DNA of 36,867 nt from Paracoccaceae bacterium (GTDB lineage Bacteria; Pseudomonadota; Alphaproteobacteria; Rhodobacterales; Rhodobacteraceae). Made by a program: the position numbers and the translations under genes. Shown one piece after another: positions 13,692-22,458 of the stretch. Positions within the stretch are counted from its first letter, which is position 1. Each line of letters starts with the position of its first letter. The stretch covers positions 1-36,867 of the forward strand of contig JAAELR010000076.1 of assembly GCA_024226455.1 (NCBI GenBank). The letters run 5' to 3'. The notes under the pieces are model-generated. The model was not told where the DNA came from and did not search any database. It was given only the letters and a program-made list of their open reading frames with translations.

Positions 13692-15727
13692 TGAGTGCCC
13701 GCCGGTCTCCGGGGGTCTGGGCGGCGCTGGTCACCATGCTGACCGGCGTGATCTGCCTGGCGCTGGAACCGCTTGCTCCCTGGCTGATCGCCTATCCCAC
13801 CGAATGGACCCTGCCCGCCACCGCCTGGGCCGGCGAAATGCTGGAACGACTGCTGAGCGCCATCAAGCCCGCGGCCCGGGTTTTTTCCGACCTGCTCTCG
13901 TGGCCGATGCACTGGGCCAACACCGTTCTGGGCCGCACCCCCTGGCCGCTGCTGATCGGCGCGGTCACCGCGCTGGGCTGGTATCTCGGCGGCTGGCGCA
14001 TGGCGATTCTTGGCCTCGGTGGTTTCAGCTTCGTGCTGGCCTCGGGCTATTGGGCCGAGAGCATGAACACGCTGGCGCTGGTCGCGGTCTCTGTTCCCCT
14101 GGCGCTGGTTGCCGGCGGCACCATCGGCATCCTCGCCAACGAGTTGCCACGCGCCCGGCCCGCCATTCAGGCCGCACTGGACGTGATGCAGACCGTGCCG
14201 ACATTCGCCTATCTCACGCCGCTTCTACTGCTCTTCGGCTTCGGTCCGGTGGTCGGCCTGATCGCATCCGCGATCTACGCCGCCCCCCCCATGGCGCGCA
14301 ACGTGATCCTCGGGCTGGAAAGGGTCGAGCCAGAGATCCGCGAGGCTGCCGTGATGTCGGGCAGCACGCGGGTTCAGCAGCTCTTCCTGATCGAGATCCC
14401 CACCGCCGGCACCCAGATCATGGTGGGCGTCAACCAGTGCCTGATGGCCGCACTTTCCATGGTGATCATCGCCGCCGTCATCGGCAGTAACGAGGATATC
14501 GGCTGGGAGGTCCTCTTGACCATGCGCAAGTCGCAATTCGGCCCTGCCATGCTCGCCGGCTTCGTTATCGTCACTTTCGCCATCGTCATTGACCGGATGA
14601 GCGGCGCGCTGGCCACCAGGCGCAGCCGCCACGAGCTGCGCGTCGTCTGGGCGATCCTTGCCGCCGCGGCGCTGGCCGCGCTGGCGTTCTGGAGGGTGCT
14701 GCCGGACCCCGGCAGTATCACCCTGCTGGATCCGGTCGCCGACTGGCTCGACACCGGGCTCACCGCGTTCAACAAGGCCAATGGGCAGGCGCTGAACGAC
14801 TTCAAGAACGACACCATGTTCTATGCTTTCCTGCCGCTGCGCATCGGGCTCGACCAGGCGGTGCTGCCCTTCACATGGGGCTTTCAGTGGACCGCCGCGA
14901 TGAGCCTGGGGCTCTTCGCCTCCGCCGCCGCGGCCTGCGCGACGCTCTGGGTGCTGGGCCGTCCGGTGGCGGGGCTGGCGCTGCTGATCGTGGCGGGGAT
15001 CATCGAAACCGGGGTTACCGACCTGCCCTGGCCCTTTGTGCTGGCCGGTGCGGCGGCGCTGGGCTGGGTGGCGCGCGGCTGGCAACTGGCGCTGTTGACG
15101 GCAGTTTTGCTGGGCACGATCCTGCTTTCGGGTCTCTGGGCGCCGGCGATGCTGTCGCTCTATCTCTCTTGCACCTCTGTCGCCGCCTGCGCCGTGGCGG
15201 GCGGTGCGCTTGGGCTCTTGTGTGCTGTTTCACCCATCGCCTGGCGACTGATCCGCCCGGTCTGCGACATGTTGCAGACCATCCCGCTATTCGTGTTCCT
15301 GATCCCGGTGCTGATGTTCTTTCAGATCGGAGAGTTCAGCGCCTTCCTTGCCATCTGCCTTTATGCGGTGGTGCCGATGATCCGCTATACCCGCCACGGG
15401 CTGGTTTCCACGCCGCCCGATCTGATCGAGGCCGCCACCGCCAGCGGCGCCCGGCCCTGGCAGATCCTGCGCGACATCCGCGCGCCCTATGCCGCGCCTG
15501 CGATCCTGCTTGGGCTGAACCAGACCATACTGTTTGCCTTCGCCATGCTGGTCATCGCCGCACTTGTCGGTACCACCGGGCTGGGCCAGTCGATCTACCT
15601 GGCGATCGGGCAGGCCGATCTGGGACTCGGGGTATCCGCTGGCGCCGCGATGGCGATCCTGGCCTTCATCGCCGACCGGCTGGTGCAGGGCTTTGCCGAA
15701 GAGCGCCGACGGGCGCTGGGGCTGTGA
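13691..15727 (+). CDS. ABC transporter permease with two fused ProW-type domains
   Basis: A 678-residue inner-membrane protein carrying two complete BPD-type permease domains in one chain: domain 1 about residues 130-320 and domain 2 about 475-665. Each has its own EAA loop for docking the ATPase (EAAVMSGS... with IEIPTAGTQIM, and EAATASGARPW with IRAPYAAPAIL). Between them lie several further hydrophobic helices. ProW is normally a single domain used as a homodimer, so this protein would form the translocation pore alone. The start ATG at 13691 is chosen because it overlaps the preceding micro-ORF stop and opens directly into the first membrane helix; an in-frame ATG at 13616 lies inside the ATPase gene. 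The last bases overlap the GTG start of the EamA gene (GTGA). Confidence 0.85.
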   Translation: MSARRSPGVWAALVTMLTGVICLALEPLAPWLIAYPTEWTLPATAWAGEMLERLLSAIKPAARVFSDLLSWPMHWANTVLGRTPWPLLIGAVTALGWYLGGWRMAILGLGGFSFVLASGYWAESMNTLALVAVSVPLALVAGGTIGILANELPRARPAIQAALDVMQTVPTFAYLTPLLLLFGFGPVVGLIASAIYAAPPMARNVILGLERVEPEIREAAVMSGSTRVQQLFLIEIPTAGTQIMVGVNQCLMAALSMVIIAAVIGSNEDIGWEVLLTMRKSQFGPAMLAGFVIVTFAIVIDRMSGALATRRSRHELRVVWAILAAAALAALAFWRVLPDPGSITLLDPVADWLDTGLTAFNKANGQALNDFKNDTMFYAFLPLRIGLDQAVLPFTWGFQWTAAMSLGLFASAAAACATLWVLGRPVAGLALLIVAGIIETGVTDLPWPFVLAGAAALGWVARGWQLALLTAVLLGTILLSGLWAPAMLSLYLSCTSVAACAVAGGALGLLCAVSPIAWRLIRPVCDMLQTIPLFVFLIPVLMFFQIGEFSAFLAICLYAVVPMIRYTRHGLVSTPPDLIEAATASGARPWQILRDIRAPYAAPAILLGLNQTILFAFAMLVIAALVGTTGLGQSIYLAIGQADLGLGVSAGAAMAILAFIADRLVQGFAEERRRALGL

Positions 15728-16608
15728 GCGGTCGGGCCAGCTGGCCGCCAGTGATCTTTGCCGGGCTTGCCGCCGCTGTCTGGGGCGTCTGGTGGGTACC
15801 AATCCGCTGGCTGGAGAGTTCGGGGCTGCATGGCCCCTGGGCCGGGCTGGTGATGAATTGCGGCGCCTTCCTGGCCGCGGCGCTCTGGCTGGCGGTTCGC
15901 GGCATCCGGCTGCACCTGTCGGCCCGCGCGCTGGCCGGGGCGGCGCTGGTGGGTGTGGCTGTCAGCACCTATTCCACGGCGCTGAACTATACTGACGTGA
16001 TCCGTGCCGTGCTGCTGTTCTACCTTGCCCCGGTTTGGAGCAAGATCATTGAATGGGCTTTTCTCGGCCTGCCCTGGCGCCGGATTTCGACAGTGGCGCT
16101 GGTCGCGGCGCTGCTGGGCGCCTATCTGGTGCTGGGCGCCGAGATGTCCTTTGGGGCGCTGAATTTCGGCGACATGGTGGCGTTGGTCTCGGGGGTCAGC
16201 TGGGCCGTGGGTGCGGCGCTGGTCTTCACCGCCAGTGCGGTCAGCGCCTATTCGCTGACCACGGTATCGGTATTTTTCGCGGTGCTGGTGTCGCTGCCCC
16301 TTGCAATCGCCGCCGGCCCGCCCGGCGTCGGTGACGGTCTGACCCTGGCCGTGCCGACGGGCATGGCCATTGGCGCGGTCTATGTGCTGCCGACCATGGT
16401 GCTGACGCTCTGGGCGGCGCAGCGGCTGGCGCCGGCGACACTGACCTTGCTGCTGACTGCAGAGATCCTGACCGGCGTGATATCCTCTGCCGTGCTACTG
16501 GCCGAGCCCTTCGGCTGGATGCAGGCCGCCGGTGCCGTGCTGATCGTTCTGGCGGCGGTCGCCGAGGTTTTGTCGGGAATGGGCATGGACCAGACGAAAG
16601 ACCATTGA
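15724..16608 (+). CDS. EamA-family (DMT superfamily) transporter
   Basis: A 294-residue membrane protein with about ten hydrophobic helices and the internal two-fold EamA repeat. The second half begins near residue 145 (MVALVSGVSWAVGAALVF), and TLLLTAEILTGV...EPF is the family's C-terminal signature. Family members export amino acids, metabolites or osmolytes. The start is GTG at 15724, overlapping the permease stop by four bases (GTGA), so the two are translationally coupled and the transporter belongs functionally to the betaine-type operon. An upstream open frame runs through the permease gene in another frame and is not real. The substrate cannot be told from the sequence. Confidence 0.8.
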   Translation: MSGRASWPPVIFAGLAAAVWGVWWVPIRWLESSGLHGPWAGLVMNCGAFLAAALWLAVRGIRLHLSARALAGAALVGVAVSTYSTALNYTDVIRAVLLFYLAPVWSKIIEWAFLGLPWRRISTVALVAALLGAYLVLGAEMSFGALNFGDMVALVSGVSWAVGAALVFTASAVSAYSLTTVSVFFAVLVSLPLAIAAGPPGVGDGLTLAVPTGMAIGAVYVLPTMVLTLWAAQRLAPATLTLLLTAEILTGVISSAVLLAEPFGWMQAAGAVLIVLAAVAEVLSGMGMDQTKDH

Positions 16609-16638
16609 AATCCGCGCGCAATTGGCAATGCTGATGTC

Positions 16639-16655
16639 ACCGCCCGCCGGGCGGT
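16639..16655 (+). terminator. Stem-loop at the end of the betaine-type operon
   Basis: ACCGCCC-GCC-GGGCGGT (7-bp stem) followed by TCAT, 30 bases after the EamA stop and before the next gene. A likely operon end, but there is no proper T-run. Confidence 0.4.
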
Positions 16656-16730
16656 TCATATGTCAACCTCGGGCATGGCGCCTGGTTCCGCGACACGCGG
16701 GGCGGAAAGCCGAATGATGAGGAGACTTCA

Positions 16731-17630
16731 ATGACACGGGTAGGGGTGATCGGCCTGGGCGATATGGGCTCTGGCCTGGCAAAGAACCTGATGGCGAACG
16801 GGTTTCAGGTGGCGGGGTACGACCTGAGCCCCGAACGGATGGCGGCGCTCACCGACATGGGCGGCATTGGCTGCGCCAGCACGGCAGAGGTCGGGCAGGG
16901 CGCCAGGGCGGTGTTCGTCATGGTGATGAACGGCGCTCAGGCCAGGGTGGTGGCGCTGGGCGACGGCGTGGGCAACGGGCTGATGGCGAGTATGGCCAAG
17001 GGCACGGCGATGATCCTGACGGCGACGATCCACGCGCCCGAGGCGCGCGAGATCGGTGAGAGGCTGGCAGAACATGGGCTGCACCTGATCGACGCGCCGG
17101 TATCGGGCGGGTTCCCCGGCGCCCATGGTGGCACGCTGGCGCTGATGGCGGCGGCCCCGGCTGAGGTGCTGGCAGAATATGACGACGTGCTGCAGGCTGT
17201 GTCCAGGGTGATCCACCATGTCGGCGACACCCCCGGCGACGGCCAGACGGTAAAAGCCTGCCTGCAATCGCTGATAGGCGCCATCCTTGCGGCCACTTAT
17301 GAGCTTTCCGTGCTGGCCGGCAAGGCCGGCGTCTCGGGCGAGGTGTTGCGCAAGGTCATCGCCTCTACCGGTGCCGGAAACGGCATCACCGACGGCAGCC
17401 TGGAAAACATCATCGCCCGGCGTTTTGATCGTACCGGCAGCGGTATCGGTACCATGTGGAAGGACCTGACCATATCGCTGGAACTGGCCAAGGGGCTGGG
17501 CGTGCCGATGCACACCACCTCGACGGCGATGCAACTGTTCCAGGCTGGTATGACCAGGTACCCCGACGGCGACAACCAGTCGGTGGCAAAGGTGATCGAG
17601 GAAATCGTCGGAGCGGAGCTGGGGGCATGA
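16731..17630 (+). CDS. Beta-hydroxyacid dehydrogenase, LtnD/GarR-like
   Basis: A 299-residue NAD(P)-dependent enzyme of the 3-hydroxyisobutyrate dehydrogenase family. The Rossmann motif is GLGDMG (residues 8-13), the substrate loop is DAPVSGG (121-127), and the catalytic Lys is Lys175 in GDGQTVK. The Asn normally found four residues after the Lys is replaced (Lys-Ala-Cys-Leu-Gln), which may alter the substrate. The family oxidises or reduces short sugar acids such as threonate, tartronate semialdehyde or hydroxyisobutyrate. GAGGAG precedes the ATG by 7 bases. Its stop overlaps the start of the TIM-barrel isomerase (ATGA). The pair resembles threonate/erythronate modules in which LtnD makes 2-oxo-tetronate for an isomerase, but the DUF1537 kinase and aldolase of those modules are missing here. 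Confidence 0.85.
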   Translation: MTRVGVIGLGDMGSGLAKNLMANGFQVAGYDLSPERMAALTDMGGIGCASTAEVGQGARAVFVMVMNGAQARVVALGDGVGNGLMASMAKGTAMILTATIHAPEAREIGERLAEHGLHLIDAPVSGGFPGAHGGTLALMAAAPAEVLAEYDDVLQAVSRVIHHVGDTPGDGQTVKACLQSLIGAILAATYELSVLAGKAGVSGEVLRKVIASTGAGNGITDGSLENIIARRFDRTGSGIGTMWKDLTISLELAKGLGVPMHTTSTAMQLFQAGMTRYPDGDNQSVAKVIEEIVGAELGA

Positions 17631-18490
17631 AACTAGGAGTGATTTGCGACGGCATCAGCCGCGACCTGACCCACACACTGGATGTGATGGACGAGTTCGA
17701 CCTTGAATATGCGGAACTGCAGTTCGTCTGGGACAAAGAGGTGGGCGATCACTCTGCCCAAGAGATTGCCCGCATCAAGACGCTGCTGGCCGATCACGGC
17801 AAGCCTGTCTCGTGCCTGTCGCGGCATGTCTTCGCGGGGCTGAGCACGGCGAACAAGCCCGGTGACGAGGCGCATAGCCGCCATATGGACGCGCTGAAGA
17901 GGGTCATTGCCATGGGGCAGGAACTGGACTGCTCGCTGGTGCGGATCATGACGAGCAGGAAAGAACAGATCCTCTGGGGCAAGGGCGGCGCCGAGAAGTG
18001 GAACGTTGCTCACGGTGCCTGGGACGCCATGCTGCCGCTGATCGCCCCGGCAGTCGATCTGGCCCGTGCCGAGGGCGTGACGCTGGTGGTCGAGACGGGC
18101 AACGGCACCATGGTGAATTCCTCTTACACAGGCCGTAAGCTGATCGACGATCTGGGCGCCAAGGGTGTGCTCAAGGTGCTGTGGGATCCGGCCAACAACT
18201 GCTGGTGCCACGAGCGGGCATATCCTGAGGGGTACTCGGACCTGCGGGGCGGCTACCTTGGCCATGTGCATATCAAGGACGTGTCGGTCGACACCCCGCG
18301 TGCGACTCTGGAGGTCAGACGCATGGGCGAGGGACAACTGGCCGGTCTGTTCCGCCCGATTGCCGATGCGATGCGGGTGGATGGCTATGACGGGGTGATA
18401 AGCCTGGAGAGCGTCTATCACCCCGGCGATGGCAATTTCGAGGCTGGGTTCCGGCAATGTATCGGAATGTTCCGGGAGGTGTTCGGCTGA
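17627..18490 (+). CDS. Sugar phosphate isomerase/epimerase-like TIM-barrel protein
   Basis: A 287-residue AP-endonuclease-2/xylose-isomerase-like TIM barrel. Likely metal ligands are Glu156 (VVETGNG), Asp187 (LWDPANN), His213/His215 (GHVHIKD) and Glu261 (SLESVYHP), in the order expected for Hyi/OtnI/tagatose-epimerase relatives. Such enzymes interconvert keto and hydroxy positions of small sugars or sugar acids. The start at 17627 overlaps the dehydrogenase stop (ATGA), so the two proteins are made together and probably act in succession. A longer frame extends upstream but only inside the dehydrogenase gene. The exact substrate is unknown. Confidence 0.8.
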   Translation: MKLGVICDGISRDLTHTLDVMDEFDLEYAELQFVWDKEVGDHSAQEIARIKTLLADHGKPVSCLSRHVFAGLSTANKPGDEAHSRHMDALKRVIAMGQELDCSLVRIMTSRKEQILWGKGGAEKWNVAHGAWDAMLPLIAPAVDLARAEGVTLVVETGNGTMVNSSYTGRKLIDDLGAKGVLKVLWDPANNCWCHERAYPEGYSDLRGGYLGHVHIKDVSVDTPRATLEVRRMGEGQLAGLFRPIADAMRVDGYDGVISLESVYHPGDGNFEAGFRQCIGMFREVFG

Positions 18491-19114
18491 GGCAAGGGCA
18501 GGAGGCCGGGTAAGGGTTTCGGATCGCTGACCGGGACCATGCATTGCAGCAGTATCGGCGCCTCGCGGGTCGCGGTGACGCCGCTTCCAAAGAGGCTGAA
18601 ACGCAAATGTCGACCGCTGTCTTCAACGATCAGGATGATCAGCCATTCGACCAACGGCTCGAAATGACCGATGTCGAAACCGCCCGCCCGGATGTGCCCG
18701 TGGCGACCTTGCGGGCCGCGGCACAGCTGGGCAAGACGACGTAGCACAGGGTTGCCCGGGCCGCTCCACGTCGGCGACCACAGAACCAGTGCGCCCGCTC
18801 GCCCTGCTCTTGGAACAGCCGCCTCTGTGCACCCAGACGGCCCGGGCGCAGGCCGACGCCGATGCGGCTGGCCAGTTCGCCGTTGAACGGCACTGAGCCC
18901 GAATTGTCCTGCGTTGTGCGGCCTTGGTTGTGTGATCTTCCCGAACCGATACGACAACCACCAAGCTTGCACAAGATTCTGGCAGAAACACGGCGGTGTT
19001 GGAATACGGCGCACTTCCGGTCATTCCTGCCCAAAGCGATGCACAATCTCAGATTTATGCGTTAGGGTTCGATTGTTCCAAGAGTTGCGCAGCGCCATGC
19101 CAGTGGAGGAAGTT
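18491..19114. other. Gene-free interval upstream of the hybrid kinase
   Basis: About 620 bases. Several overlapping open frames exist on both strands (for example 18607-18744 plus, and frames between 18420 and 19046 minus) without family motifs or ribosome-binding sites. They might be decayed coding sequence, but I cannot identify a parent gene. The kinase promoter should lie in the A/T-richer part between about 18930 and 19080. Confidence 0.45.
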
Positions 19115-21214
19115 GTGACAAAATACACCCGGTGTGTACCTAAAGACGCCCTGCCATCGCTGGACCGGGTGAATACGGCGATCATCAACAGCCGCTCGGT
19201 CGAGGACATGCTGTCGCGGGCGCTGGCGGAGATACTGGACATTTTCGATTGCGACCGCGCCATGGTGACCTTTCCCTGCATTCCCGAGGCGACCAGCGTG
19301 CAGATCCGGGCCGCCGTGACGCGGCCTGGCTATGAGCTGGACAGTTTCATCGGGCGCGATAATCCGATCGATGAGAACAACCGCGGATTTCTGAACAAGA
19401 TCAGTGGCAGCGACCTGGCGGTTCGCTTTGATCCGCTGTGCAATGCCAGCGAACAGCAAGGCAGTCTTGCCTGCCGCCAACTTGGTGCGCTGTCTCAATT
19501 GGCGATGCAACTGTGCCCCACCATTGGCCTGCCCTGGGCGCTGAGTTTTCATCATTGCACTGCACCCGTGGTCTATGACCGGGCGACCGAATTGTTCACT
19601 GCCATTGGCAGCCGCATCGCCGATGGTCTGACGACGCATCTGACGCTGCAGCGGCTGCGCGAGAGCGAACAGCGATACCGCGCCCTGGTCGACAGCGCGG
19701 CTGAGGCCATCGTCATCCTCGATGCCGAGGCGGTGTGTTTCGTCGATGCCAACCCGGCCGCAACCCGGCTTTACGGGCTGCCCGCCGAAAAGCTGGTCAA
19801 TGGTCCCAGCCCGTTCGATCTCAGTCCTGAATTCCAGCCCGACGGGCGGCGTTCTGTCGACAAGGGGATGGCCCTGATCATGGAGGCGCTTGCAGGGCGC
19901 GCACCGATCTTTGAATGGATGCATCGGCGCGCCGACGGGACCGAGGTGCCTTGCGAAATCTCGCTGGTCCGCTTCCCCGATCCCTCGCGCCAGTTGCTGC
20001 GCGCTTCGATCACCGACATCACGGAACGCAAGGCGGCCGAACGCCATCGGGCCGGACTCGAAACCCGGCTGGCGCAAGCGCAGCGGCTGGAAACCGTGGG
20101 GCAGATGACCGGCGGTGTGGCGCATGACTTCAATAACCTCCTCAGCGTCATCCTCGGCAATCTCGAACTGCTGCAGGACAATTTCGAAGGCGCGGATCAA
20201 CAGGACATGATCGAAAAGGCAATCCACGCAACGCTGCGCGGCGCCGATTTGACCCGCAAGATGCTCAGCTACGCCCGCCGGGCACCTCTGGACCCGACGG
20301 TGCTGGATCTCAACGTCACCCTGTCGGAGATGGACAACTGGATGCGCCGCACCCTGCCGGCCAATATCGACATCGACCTACAGCTAGGTCCCCGGCTCTG
20401 GCCGGTCGAAGCCGACCGGGCCTCGACCGAAAGCGCTATCCTCAACCTGATCATCAACGCCCGGGATGCGATGCCAAGAGGTGGGGCTCTGACGGTGAAA
20501 ACCGCCAACACCGTGTTCGACGACCGGCAGCCGAAATCGGTTGATCTGTCGCCCGGCACCTACGTCGTCTTGACGGTTCGCGACACCGGCACCGGCATTC
20601 CCGAAAACGATGTCGAGCGGGTGTTCGAGCCGTTCTTCACTACCAAGGACCCCGGCGAGAGCAGCGGTCTGGGCCTGTCGATGGTGCATGGTTTCATGAA
20701 CCAGACCGGTGGAGCGGTACGGATCACGTCAGAGCCCGGTCGCGGCACCTCGGTATCCCTGTTCTTTCCCACCGCAAGCAATTTCGTCGCCGGGACAGAG
20801 CTTGCCCCGCCCGTGCGCCCCGCCGACGCGCCCGGCGGCCCGCACCGGCTGCTGTTTGCCGAGGACCAAAAGGAGGTCGCGGAAATCCTGGTGCGCATTC
20901 TGCGCAGCGAGGGGTTCGAGGTTGTCGCCGCGCCTGATGGCGACACCGCTTTTCAACAGTATTTCGCCAATGGCCCCTTCGATTTGCTGGTCACCGATAT
21001 CATGATGCCGGGAACCCTGCAGGGACCTGCACTGGCAAGGGCGCTGCGCGAGGCGAAGCCCGATCTGCCGGTTGTGTTCCTTTCGGGCTATGCCAGTGGG
21101 GTGAAGCGGAAGGACAGCGCACTGCGCGAAGAGGATATCCGGGTGATGAAACCGGTAACTCGCGCCCGGCTGCTTGACGCGGTGCGTACGGCGCTGAAGC
21201 CCAAGGCCGGCTGA
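19115..21214 (+). CDS. Hybrid GAF-PAS sensor histidine kinase with receiver domain
   Basis: A 699-residue soluble hybrid kinase with no membrane helix. Order: GAF-like sensor (about 20-175), PAS (about 190-310, with ITDITERK at its end), HisKA with phospho-acceptor His337 in GGVAHDFNNLL, HATPase with the N box NLIINARDAM and G boxes VRDTGTGIP and SSGLGLSMVHG, then a receiver whose phospho-acceptor is Asp628 (LLVTDIMMPG). It would sense a cytosolic signal and pass phosphate within itself or on to a phosphotransfer protein. The start is taken as GTG at 19115, with GGAGG 5 bases upstream; the ATG at 19097 lacks a site and longer frames are unlikely. It has no DNA-binding output domain, and no response regulator or phosphotransferase gene is nearby, so its target is unknown. 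Confidence 0.85.
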   Translation: MTKYTRCVPKDALPSLDRVNTAIINSRSVEDMLSRALAEILDIFDCDRAMVTFPCIPEATSVQIRAAVTRPGYELDSFIGRDNPIDENNRGFLNKISGSDLAVRFDPLCNASEQQGSLACRQLGALSQLAMQLCPTIGLPWALSFHHCTAPVVYDRATELFTAIGSRIADGLTTHLTLQRLRESEQRYRALVDSAAEAIVILDAEAVCFVDANPAATRLYGLPAEKLVNGPSPFDLSPEFQPDGRRSVDKGMALIMEALAGRAPIFEWMHRRADGTEVPCEISLVRFPDPSRQLLRASITDITERKAAERHRAGLETRLAQAQRLETVGQMTGGVAHDFNNLLSVILGNLELLQDNFEGADQQDMIEKAIHATLRGADLTRKMLSYARRAPLDPTVLDLNVTLSEMDNWMRRTLPANIDIDLQLGPRLWPVEADRASTESAILNLIINARDAMPRGGALTVKTANTVFDDRQPKSVDLSPGTYVVLTVRDTGTGIPENDVERVFEPFFTTKDPGESSGLGLSMVHGFMNQTGGAVRITSEPGRGTSVSLFFPTASNFVAGTELAPPVRPADAPGGPHRLLFAEDQKEVAEILVRILRSEGFEVVAAPDGDTAFQQYFANGPFDLLVTDIMMPGTLQGPALARALREAKPDLPVVFLSGYASGVKRKDSALREEDIRVMKPVTRARLLDAVRTALKPKAG

Positions 21215-21467
21215 GACCGGCGGGCTGGCAGTTCCGGCTATCGGCATAGGTGCTCTGGGCCGCGACGCCGACGCGCGGGGTCAGAGCCGAGGCCGCCGCG
21301 TGATCGCCGGGCTGCCCGCAAGGCTGGCGATTTCCCAAGGCAGGTGCCTTGGTCCCGGCTTTGCTCGGATTGATCTCGACAGACTACTCTGAGCCAGCGC
21401 CGGATCGTCCTTCCCTGGTCGGGCGACCGTGCGGCTTGTGTTTCGATCATTGTTGGCGGGTGGCTAC

Positions 21468-21493
21468 GCCCATGTCCTGCTGAGGACACGGGC
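21468..21493 (-). terminator. Stem-loop after the minus-strand catabolic operon
   Basis: An 11-bp stem (one G-U pair on the minus strand) with a CAGC loop, 8 bases past the stop of the 2-hydroxyacid dehydrogenase gene, the last gene of the minus-strand operon. It has no U-tract. The interval 21215-21501 otherwise holds nothing recognisable. Confidence 0.5.
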
Positions 21494-21501
21494 GCTGCGC
21501 C

Positions 21502-22458
21502 TTACATGCCGCGGCATTCCGCAACCGGGGTGACGGGTTTGCCCGTCGCCTGGAACCGGGTTAGGTTCTCGACCGCCAGATCGCCCATCGCGGCCCGTGT
21601 CTCGACCGTGGCGCTGCCCACATGCGGCAGCAGCGTGGCGTTTTCCAACGCCATCAGTTCGGCCGGAACATTGGGCTCGTCGGCGAACACGTCCAGCCCC
21701 GCCTTGCCCAGCCGCCCGTCGCTCAGCGCCGCGATCAGCTCGGGCTCGTCCACCGCCGAGCCGCGGCCGATATTGATCAGGATGCCCTCGGGCCCCAGCG
21801 CCTCTATTACCGCGCGGTTGATGATACCCTCGGTCCCCGCCCCGCCCGGGACGATCGAGATCAGCACGTCGCAGCCGCGCGCCATGTCCGTCAGGTCGTC
21901 ATAGTGGCGATAGGGCACCTCATCGCGCCGGGTCCGGGTGTGATAGACGATATCGACACCGAACACGGCCAGCTTTTCGGCAGTGGCCAGCCCGATGCGG
22001 CCAAGCCCCAGGATACCCACCGTCGATCCGCGCACAGAGCGGCTGAGAGGCGCGTTGCCCTGCTCGCGCCAGCGGCCCGAAGTCAGCCAGGCATTGTCGG
22101 CCAGCAGGTTGCGCGCGGTCGCCAGAAGCAGCATGACGGCCGTGTTGGCCACCTCGTCGTTCAACACGTCCGGCGTGTGGGTCACCATTACCCCACGCGC
22201 CACCGCCTCTGCCACGTCGACCGCGTCATAACCGACACCGAAATTCGAAATGACCCGCAGGCTGGGCATGGCGGCGATCATCTCTGCCGGCACCCCGCCA
22301 TGGCCGCTCGACAGCACATAGCCGATGTCACCGCCCCGCTCCGCGAGAAACTTGTCGCGGTTGTCTTCGGGCAGGTCAAGCACCTCGAACACCGCGCCAA
22401 GCTGGCCCAGCATCCGTTCGGTCGCCGAGCCAACCAGCAGCATCGCGGGCTTGCTCAT
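21502..22458 (-). CDS. D-2-hydroxyacid dehydrogenase, glyoxylate/hydroxypyruvate reductase-like
   Basis: A 318-residue NAD(P)-dependent dehydrogenase. The Rossmann motif is GLGRIG (151-156), and the catalytic triad is Arg232 (NIGRGSAVDE), Glu261 (DVFADEP) and His279 (LPHVGSAT). It interconverts 2-keto acids and D-2-hydroxyacids such as glyoxylate/glycolate, hydroxypyruvate/glycerate or, conceivably, lactate. It is the last gene of a four-gene operon; its ATG overlaps the stop of the FAH hydrolase gene (ATGA), so it probably handles the 2-hydroxyacid (or its keto form) released by that hydrolase. Residues 1-100 form the usual substrate-binding half. Direction in vivo and exact substrate are inferred. 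Confidence 0.85.
   Translation of the reverse strand: MSKPAMLLVGSATERMLGQLGAVFEVLDLPEDNRDKFLAERGGDIGYVLSSGHGGVPAEMIAAMPSLRVISNFGVGYDAVDVAEAVARGVMVTHTPDVLNDEVANTAVMLLLATARNLLADNAWLTSGRWREQGNAPLSRSVRGSTVGILGLGRIGLATAEKLAVFGVDIVYHTRTRRDEVPYRHYDDLTDMARGCDVLISIVPGGAGTEGIINRAVIEALGPEGILINIGRGSAVDEPELIAALSDGRLGKAGLDVFADEPNVPAELMALENATLLPHVGSATVETRAAMGDLAVENLTRFQATGKPVTPVAECRGM

Noticed and set aside
18420-19046. Overlapping minus-strand frames upstream of the kinase
   Set aside because: Mutually incompatible frames without motifs or ribosome-binding sites.
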